A program made the position numbers and the translations under genes. From NCBI GenBank assembly GCA_039810485.1, contig JBDHXA010000052.1, positions 1 to 19,208 on the forward strand: DNA of 19,208 bases. The letters are read 5' to 3'. Shown here in pieces: positions 14,477 through 19,208 of the stretch (within the stretch, counting starts at the first letter, position 1; the number at the start of each line of letters is the position of its first letter). Source of the DNA: JADZAA01 sp039810485 (GTDB taxonomy: Bacteria; Bacteroidota; Ignavibacteria; Kapaibacteriales; UBA961). Under the pieces are notes generated by a model. The model did not search any database. It saw only the letters and a program-made list of their open reading frames with translations, and was not told where the DNA came from.

Positions 14477-17400
14477 TTACCCAAAGAACTCTTGTAACGT
14501 CTTGACACTAATAGGTTCGCTCATCATCTTAATTGCGCTAAGCGAAGCAGAAGCAGCTGCAAGCGTGGTAAAAAATGGAACATTATAGCGCATTGCAGTT
14601 TGACCCATAATAAATTCGTCGTGTCTTGCAGTTTCGCCGATAGGCGTATTGATGACAATATTAATTTCTCCGTTTTTAATAAAATCAATCACACTTGGCC
14701 GACCTTCGTAATGTTTCAATACATGATTGGCTGCAATTCCTTGTTCATTCAAAAATTTTGTAGTGCCGGAAGTAGCCCACAATTCGAAACCAAGCTCTGC
14801 ATAACCGCGAGCTATCGCTAAAGCGCGGATTGTTTTATCAGCGTCGGCAAGTGAAATAAACACATTGCCTTTGTGAGGGAGTTTTATGCCGGATGAAATA
14901 TGCGCTTTCAACAATGCTTTGCCAAAAGAATTGTCAATTCCCATCACTTCACCTGTTGAACGCATTTCCGGACCTAAAAAAACATTGGCGCGCGGAAACT
15001 TAACAAAAGGAAATACTGATTCTTTGATGGCAACGCGCTTGGCAGAAAGTGAAAAATCACGCACATCCATATCTGCTAAACGCTCGCCAAGCATAATGCG
15101 AGTAGCAATCTGTACTAAAGGAACACCGGTTGCTTTCGATACAAATGGCGTAGTACGTGATGCACGTGGATTAACCTCGAGCACATAAATCGCACCGTTT
15201 TGCAAAGCAAATTGAATATTCAACAATCCAATGACTGACAATGCTTTAGCCAATCTTTTAGTATAATCGGTTATTATTTCAAATTGTTCATTGGTTATAT
15301 TATAGGGCGGCAGAACACAAGATGAATCACCTGAATGGACTCCTGCCTCTTCAATGTGCTGCATAACGCCACCTATCACTACTCGCTCTCCGTCAGCCAC
15401 TGCATCAACATCGAATTCATAAGCATTTTCCAGAAAATGATCTATCAATATGGGGCTTTCAGGAAAAGCAGTTATGGCACGGCGTATGTATTCACGCAAA
15501 GATTTCTCGCGATAGCAAATTTGCATTGCTCGTCCGCCTAACACATAACTTGGGCGAACTAATACAGGGTAGCCAATTTCATTTGCGATTTCTACAGCTT
15601 TTTCCTCGTCTAATGCCGTTCCCCAAGGCGGACATGGAATATTATGTTCAGCCAATAAAGCGCCAAATCGCTTGCGATCTTCTGCAAGATCAATTCCTTC
15701 AGGAGACGTGCCAAGTAAATTCACTCCTGCTTCTTTTAACCGATTAGCTAACTTAAGCGGTGTTTGCCCTCCAAATGTTACGATTACTCCGTCTGGTTGT
15801 TCTGCATCAATCACATTCATTACGTCTTCAAAAGTCAATGGCTCAAAATACAGCTTGTCGGTTGTGTCGTAATCAGTAGAAACCGTTTCGGGATTGCAAT
15901 TTATCATAATTGCTTCCCATCCTGCTGATTTTGCTGCAAATACTCCCTGAACGCAACAATAATCGAACTCGATTCCCTGCCCTATTCGATTAGGTCCACT
16001 TCCGAGAATAGCCACCTTTCGACGATTTGATCTTATAGTTTCTGTTTCACTTTCATAAGAAGAATAATGATATGGTGTTTCTGATTCAAATTCAGCCGCG
16101 CATGTGTCAACCGTTTTAAACACCGGCAGTATTCCCTTATCCTTTCTATACTTGCGAATTTCGTCTTCAGTTAATTTAAACATTATTGCCAGCTGGTGAT
16201 CAGAAAATCCAAGCCGCTTTAAATGTCGGATATTATCGGCATCAAGTTCTTGCAACTTACTGCCACTGACAATCTTAGAAGATTTGCTTATGGCTGATTT
16301 TCCGGCATTTGCTATTTCGCGGCATTGCCCAATAAACCACGGATCATATTTAGTTAATTGGAATATTTCAGAGGTTTCCATTTCAGCCATTAAAGCGTCA
16401 AACAGATCGAATATAGAGCCGGAATGGCGTATTCCTAAGCGCGAGCGCAATATTTCCAAATCCAAAGTTTCTTCATATTTATCAGCGTATTCCGGTTTGT
16501 CAAAACCAAAGCCAAAGCGATTTTTCTCTAAGCTTCTTATTGCTTTTTGCAAAGCTTCTTTGAATGTGCGCCCGAATGCCATTGATTCGCCAACTGACTT
16601 CATCTGCACGCCAAGCCGATCTTCAACTTCTCGAAATTTTTCAAAATCCCATCGCGGCACTTTAACTACAACATAGTCAATCGAAGGTTCGAAGCAAGCC
16701 GGAGTTTTTTTTGTAATATCGTTGAGAACTTCATCGAGTGTATAGCCAACTGCCAATTTTGCAGCAATTTTTGCAATGGGAAATCCGGTAGCTTTTGAAG
16801 CGAGAGCCGAGCTGCGCGAAACGCGAGGATTCATTTCTATTACAATCATCCGGCCATTTTCAGGATTTATTGCAAATTGCACATTAGATCCCCCTGTTTC
16901 TACTCCAATTTCTCGCATTATTCGCAATGCCGCATCACGCATGCGCTGATATTCACGGTCGCTCAATGTTTGTGCCGGAGCAACTGTAATTGAATCGCCT
17001 GTATGAACTCCCATCGGGTCAAAATTTTCAATAGAGCAGACAATAACGCAATTATCGCGACTGTCGCGCATTACTTCAAGCTCGTATTCTTTCCAACCTA
17101 TTATAGATTCTTCTACTAATACTCTCCCTACGGGACTTGCAATCAATCCTGCGCGCAGTAATTCAGCAAATTCCTCCAAATTATAAGCTATGCCACCGCC
17201 AGAGCCACCCATCGTATAAGAAGGTCGAATAATTGCCGGAAAACCGATTTCTTCGATAATCTTCATTCCTTCTTCTACTTCATGCACAAATCCACCGCGA
17301 GGCATGTCCAAACCACAACGCTGCATAGCTTCAAGAAAAAGCTGCCTATCTTCTGCCATGCGAATTGACGATGTCTTCGATCCAATTAACTCGACATTAT

Positions 17401-17731
17401 ATTTGTCAAGTATGCCCAATTCATGAAGCTGCATTGCGACATTTAGAGCTACTTGCCCTCCCATAGTTGGCAAAATAACATCGGGCAGTTCTTTCGCAAT
17501 GACTGCCTCGACAAACTCAGGAGTAATTGGCTCAATATAGGTTGCATCAGCAATATTAGGGTCTGTCATGATTGTTGCCGGATTTGAGTTTATCAAAATT
17601 ATCCGATAACCCTCTTCACGAAGAGCTTTGCAGGCCTGTGTGCCGCTGTAATCAAATTCACATGCTTGACCAATAACAATAGGTCCGCTGCCGATTATAA
17701 GAATGGAGGAAATGTCTGAGCGCTTGGGCAT
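14477..17731 (-). CDS. carB: Carbamoyl-phosphate synthase large subunit
   Basis: CarB makes carbamoyl phosphate from ammonia (delivered by CarA from glutamine), bicarbonate and two ATP, for arginine and pyrimidine synthesis. The 1084-residue protein is full length. The first half has LIIGSGPIVIGQACEFDYSG at 11-30, the ATP-grasp glycine loop GGSGGG at about 178-183 and EMNPRVSRSSALASKATGFP. The second half repeats the fold from about 570 (LGSGPNRIGQGIEFDYCCVQ), with GGQTPLKLANRL, EVNPRASRTTPFVSKATGVP, and a C-terminal MGS-like allosteric domain (about 950-1084; ARGYAELGFELWATSGTTKF). carA is not in the window. prmC follows after 2 nt. An 8-bp dyad lies 33-57 nt upstream and could be an operator. 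Confidence 0.98.
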   Translation of the reverse strand: MPKRSDISSILIIGSGPIVIGQACEFDYSGTQACKALREEGYRIILINSNPATIMTDPNIADATYIEPITPEFVEAVIAKELPDVILPTMGGQVALNVAMQLHELGILDKYNVELIGSKTSSIRMAEDRQLFLEAMQRCGLDMPRGGFVHEVEEGMKIIEEIGFPAIIRPSYTMGGSGGGIAYNLEEFAELLRAGLIASPVGRVLVEESIIGWKEYELEVMRDSRDNCVIVCSIENFDPMGVHTGDSITVAPAQTLSDREYQRMRDAALRIMREIGVETGGSNVQFAINPENGRMIVIEMNPRVSRSSALASKATGFPIAKIAAKLAVGYTLDEVLNDITKKTPACFEPSIDYVVVKVPRWDFEKFREVEDRLGVQMKSVGESMAFGRTFKEALQKAIRSLEKNRFGFGFDKPEYADKYEETLDLEILRSRLGIRHSGSIFDLFDALMAEMETSEIFQLTKYDPWFIGQCREIANAGKSAISKSSKIVSGSKLQELDADNIRHLKRLGFSDHQLAIMFKLTEDEIRKYRKDKGILPVFKTVDTCAAEFESETPYHYSSYESETETIRSNRRKVAILGSGPNRIGQGIEFDYCCVQGVFAAKSAGWEAIMINCNPETVSTDYDTTDKLYFEPLTFEDVMNVIDAEQPDGVIVTFGGQTPLKLANRLKEAGVNLLGTSPEGIDLAEDRKRFGALLAEHNIPCPPWGTALDEEKAVEIANEIGYPVLVRPSYVLGGRAMQICYREKSLREYIRRAITAFPESPILIDHFLENAYEFDVDAVADGERVVIGGVMQHIEEAGVHSGDSSCVLPPYNITNEQFEIITDYTKRLAKALSVIGLLNIQFALQNGAIYVLEVNPRASRTTPFVSKATGVPLVQIATRIMLGERLADMDVRDFSLSAKRVAIKESVFPFVKFPRANVFLGPEMRSTGEVMGIDNSFGKALLKAHISSGIKLPHKGNVFISLADADKTIRALAIARGYAELGFELWATSGTTKFLNEQGIAANHVLKHYEGRPSVIDFIKNGEINIVINTPIGETARHDEFIMGQTAMRYNVPFFTTLAAASASLSAIKMMSEPISVKTLQEFFG

Positions 17732-18271
17732 GCAATTAGAATAAAAACATCAAAGTATTTGGGTTTTTGAGGTGTGAACACTCAAAAATACGGAAAACTT
17801 TTGAAAGTTGCAGTCATTAAACTATACGCTCATGTTCTCAGAAAGAAAAGCTTGAACAGCTTATTCAAACAATTTTAAATGCACTGAGTTTTGAGAAGAC
17901 AATGCGATGGATGCGGTTGGGAAATTGGCATTGGGCTGACTTTACGCTGAGCTTGACACGATAAACCCAGATGGCGATTGGCATTGATACGAAGCAGCTC
18001 GCCCTCGCTCTTGCTATACCGTTTGTATAGCCATTGGTAATTCTTGTTTAACCTTGTAAACCATTGTCAATATTGGGTTTCTGTGTCATTGTGTGTCTGC
18101 TTTAGCGTTGCATTTATTATTTTTTTGCAGCGTCGGCAAATTTTTTAAAACAATTCTTCTTGCGTTGGCTTTGCAAGCTCTTTGACAAAGCTCTAGTTTG
18201 AGCGATGACTTGTGCGGCTTTGGCAATGTGCTTGCAAATAGTTTGGTTCATAGATTATCTAAATTTCATTT
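17732..18271. other. 540-nt region without a recognisable gene between carB and the hsdS fragment
   Basis: No frame encodes a protein I can support; an open frame at 18198-18449 (+) runs antisense into hsdS and is a shadow. The region holds the carB upstream dyad, a 10-nt direct repeat attggcattg (17924-17933 and 17977-17986), a perfect 7-bp hairpin GCTATAC/GTATAGC (18013-18019 and 18025-18031), and a 7-bp hairpin with one G-U (18106-18112 and 18126-18132). Segments rich in TTGC/GGC/AAGC words lie at 18160-18240. No tRNA T-loop motif is visible. It reads as a degraded or intergenic remnant at the border of the accessory segment. Confidence 0.5.
17764..17788. promoter_or_regulatory. Dyad symmetry upstream of carB (possible operator)
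   Basis: TTTTTGAG (17764-17771) and CTCAAAAA (17781-17788) are perfect 8-nt inverted arms around a 9-nt spacer. The dyad overlaps TATTTTTG on the - strand (17790-17783), a match to the TAnnTTTG promoter element, and lies 33-57 nt before the carB ATG. The T bases come before the stem on both strands, so it does not read as a terminator. A binding site for a dimeric regulator is possible but unproven. Confidence 0.35.
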
Positions 18272-19078
18272 TTACAATTCCCCTTTAAAAGCCTTGTCCA
18301 ACAAACTCGGCATTAGTTCAGTTAATTCTTGTTCGGTTTGCTGGTGTTGCTCTTTTATTCTGTTTAGTTTTTCAAGTAATGAAACAATTCGGTTTTGTTC
18401 TTCTATGGGTGGGAGAGGAATTTCTAAACGTAAAAAATCAGCGGAGTAAATTGAATTTCGTCTTGCTCCAATCCCTTTTGAAACATCAAGCATTTTCTGC
18501 CAAGTTGTTGGAAGTTTGCAGAACTCTGAAACAAATTTAATGTTACAATTTTCCTTTGCTGAAAATGTTGTATAAACAGGGGAAAGGAATAATCCTTCAA
18601 ATTCTTTTTCTACATACGAAATTGCACCTTCCCAACCTTTTGGTTGGCTCATAACAATTTGACCTTCGTGTAAACGGTTAAATGTTTTGTATGTCGTATC
18701 ATTTCCTTGTTGAATACCACGGACAAAAAGCCCTTTGCCAAAACCATAAACTCCTGCAAATAAATATTCTTCAGTAGGGTCAACAGAAACAGGATCTAAA
18801 GAAACTTCAATTAAGTCGCCTATCTGTCCAAGTTTAAATTCGTATTTTAATTTCTCGAACAAACTATACCTCAAATTCTTCATTTCCTTTTCTTGCGCTG
18901 CTCTCAATTCCTTTATTTGCTCCACTCTGCTTTTTATGCTTTCTATTTTGGAAACAATGCGTTGCTGCTCGGGGAGTGGTGGTAGGGAAATTTTGAAATT
19001 TTCAAAAACGTCAGGATATAAAGTTTTTCTACGAACATTTGTTCCTGAACTACCGCTTCCAATTTCTCGCAGATTCAA
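18272..19078 (-). pseudogene. hsdS: Type I restriction-modification specificity subunit HsdS, 3' fragment
   Basis: HsdS chooses the DNA target for HsdM and HsdR by two target recognition domains (TRDs) joined by helical conserved regions. What remains here is the end of TRD1 (REIGSGSSGTNVRRKTL), the central conserved region (ISLPPLPEQQRIVSKIESIK plus coiled coil to about residue 75), a whole TRD2, and the C-terminal conserved region (IPLPPIEEQNRIVSLLEKLN, then LMPSLLDKAFKGEL). Roughly the first 150 residues of a normal HsdS are missing. The frame would have to start at a TTG (19078) with no Shine-Dalgarno, and upstream it runs into a stop at 19124 inside what looks like an insertion-sequence end. 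No hsdM or hsdR is in the window. Most likely a disrupted gene; a half-HsdS that works as a dimer is a remote alternative. Confidence 0.82.
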
Positions 19079-19208
19079 CAGTGAAGTGCAACGGATGAAA
19101 TAAATAAAGAGTTGGTTTAAGTGTCATAGTGCAACAACCCAACGACGAGTTTATCACAAACGGAGCACAATATGCCCAGCGGCTATACACACCTAACGCA
19201 AGAGCAAA
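19079..19208 (+). mobile_element. Left end of an IS30-family insertion sequence (runs off the window)
   Basis: The hsdS similarity stops at about 19078-19085, and a transposase start of IS30 type appears at 19172. The roughly 90 nt between them would be the terminal repeat and promoter of the element. GTGCAAC occurs twice (19086-19092 and 19129-19135). The exact left end and target duplication cannot be set because the other end is outside the window. Confidence 0.55.
19172..19208 (+). CDS. IS30-family transposase, N-terminal 12 residues only
   Basis: The translation MPSGYTHLTQEQ matches the typical opening of IS30-family transposases (YTHLTxEER/Q, the first helix before the helix-turn-helix). 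A Shine-Dalgarno (GGAG at 19162-19165) lies 6 nt before the ATG. The frame continues past the window end. The match is short, so the family call rests on this motif together with the broken hsdS next to it. Confidence 0.6.
   Translation, partial: MPSGYTHLTQEQ

Noticed and set aside
17848..17862. AAGCT/AGCTT hairpin followed by TTCTTTC on the - strand
   Set aside because: A 5-bp stem about 400 nt after hsdS; too weak to call a terminator.
18106..18146. Hairpin and T6 run as a + strand terminator
   Set aside because: The T-run is 8 nt past the stem and no + strand gene lies upstream.
18198..18449. Open frame of 83 codons on the + strand
   Set aside because: It overlaps the hsdS 3' end in antisense and has no recognisable protein features.

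Overview
The window is AT-rich and comes from a bacterial chromosome. It fits best a member of the Bacteroidota / Chlorobiota / Ignavibacteria-Kapabacteria (FCB) group. The reasons are the exbB-exbD-exbD-tonB block followed by a small membrane protein, a PstS-like lipoprotein and a TPR protein (an order familiar from Bacteroidota), a secreted protein with a carboxypeptidase-regulatory-like domain, and the AT-rich coding style. Several genes (exbB, both exbD, the STAS gene, the transposase) have recognisable Shine-Dalgarno sequences, which is more than is usual in core Bacteroidota. An early-branching member is therefore an inference, not a demonstrated placement.

Left part (1-6150): a tRNA-modification cluster. 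dusB and tilS are adjacent on the + strand, 5 nt apart, and converge on mnmA (- strand). They act on tRNA dihydrouridine, lysidine-34 and 2-thiouridine-34. The striking feature is TilS: its normal-sized catalytic part (about 470 residues) is preceded in the same open frame by about 767 residues of Lys/Asn/Ser/Thr/Asp/Ile-rich, apparently disordered sequence. That extension has no Met after residue 1, no Cys, and an internal repeat with a period of about 107 residues.

Middle part (6150-13583, all - strand): an envelope energy-transduction region. Read 5' to 3' it encodes a STAS-domain protein, ExbB, ExbD, a second ExbD and TonB. A strong hairpin/T-tract follows TonB, then come a two-helix membrane protein, a PstS-like lipoprotein, a secreted TPR protein and a secreted protein with a carboxypeptidase-regulatory-like domain plus a degenerate OmpA-like domain. 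Between exbB and the first exbD lies a long nested inverted repeat with a T-tract that could tune ExbB:ExbD stoichiometry.

Right part (13584-19208): prmC and carB are tightly coupled on the - strand. A roughly 540-nt region without a recognisable gene follows, then the 3' part of a type I restriction specificity gene (hsdS). Its 5' part is missing next to what looks like the left end of an IS30-family insertion sequence, whose transposase begins at 19172 and runs off the window. This end is accessory or mobile; the rest is housekeeping.

I do not see a complete new defence or biosynthetic system. The best candidates for something undescribed are the repeat-bearing TilS extension and the hairpin/T-tract elements placed just before start codons.
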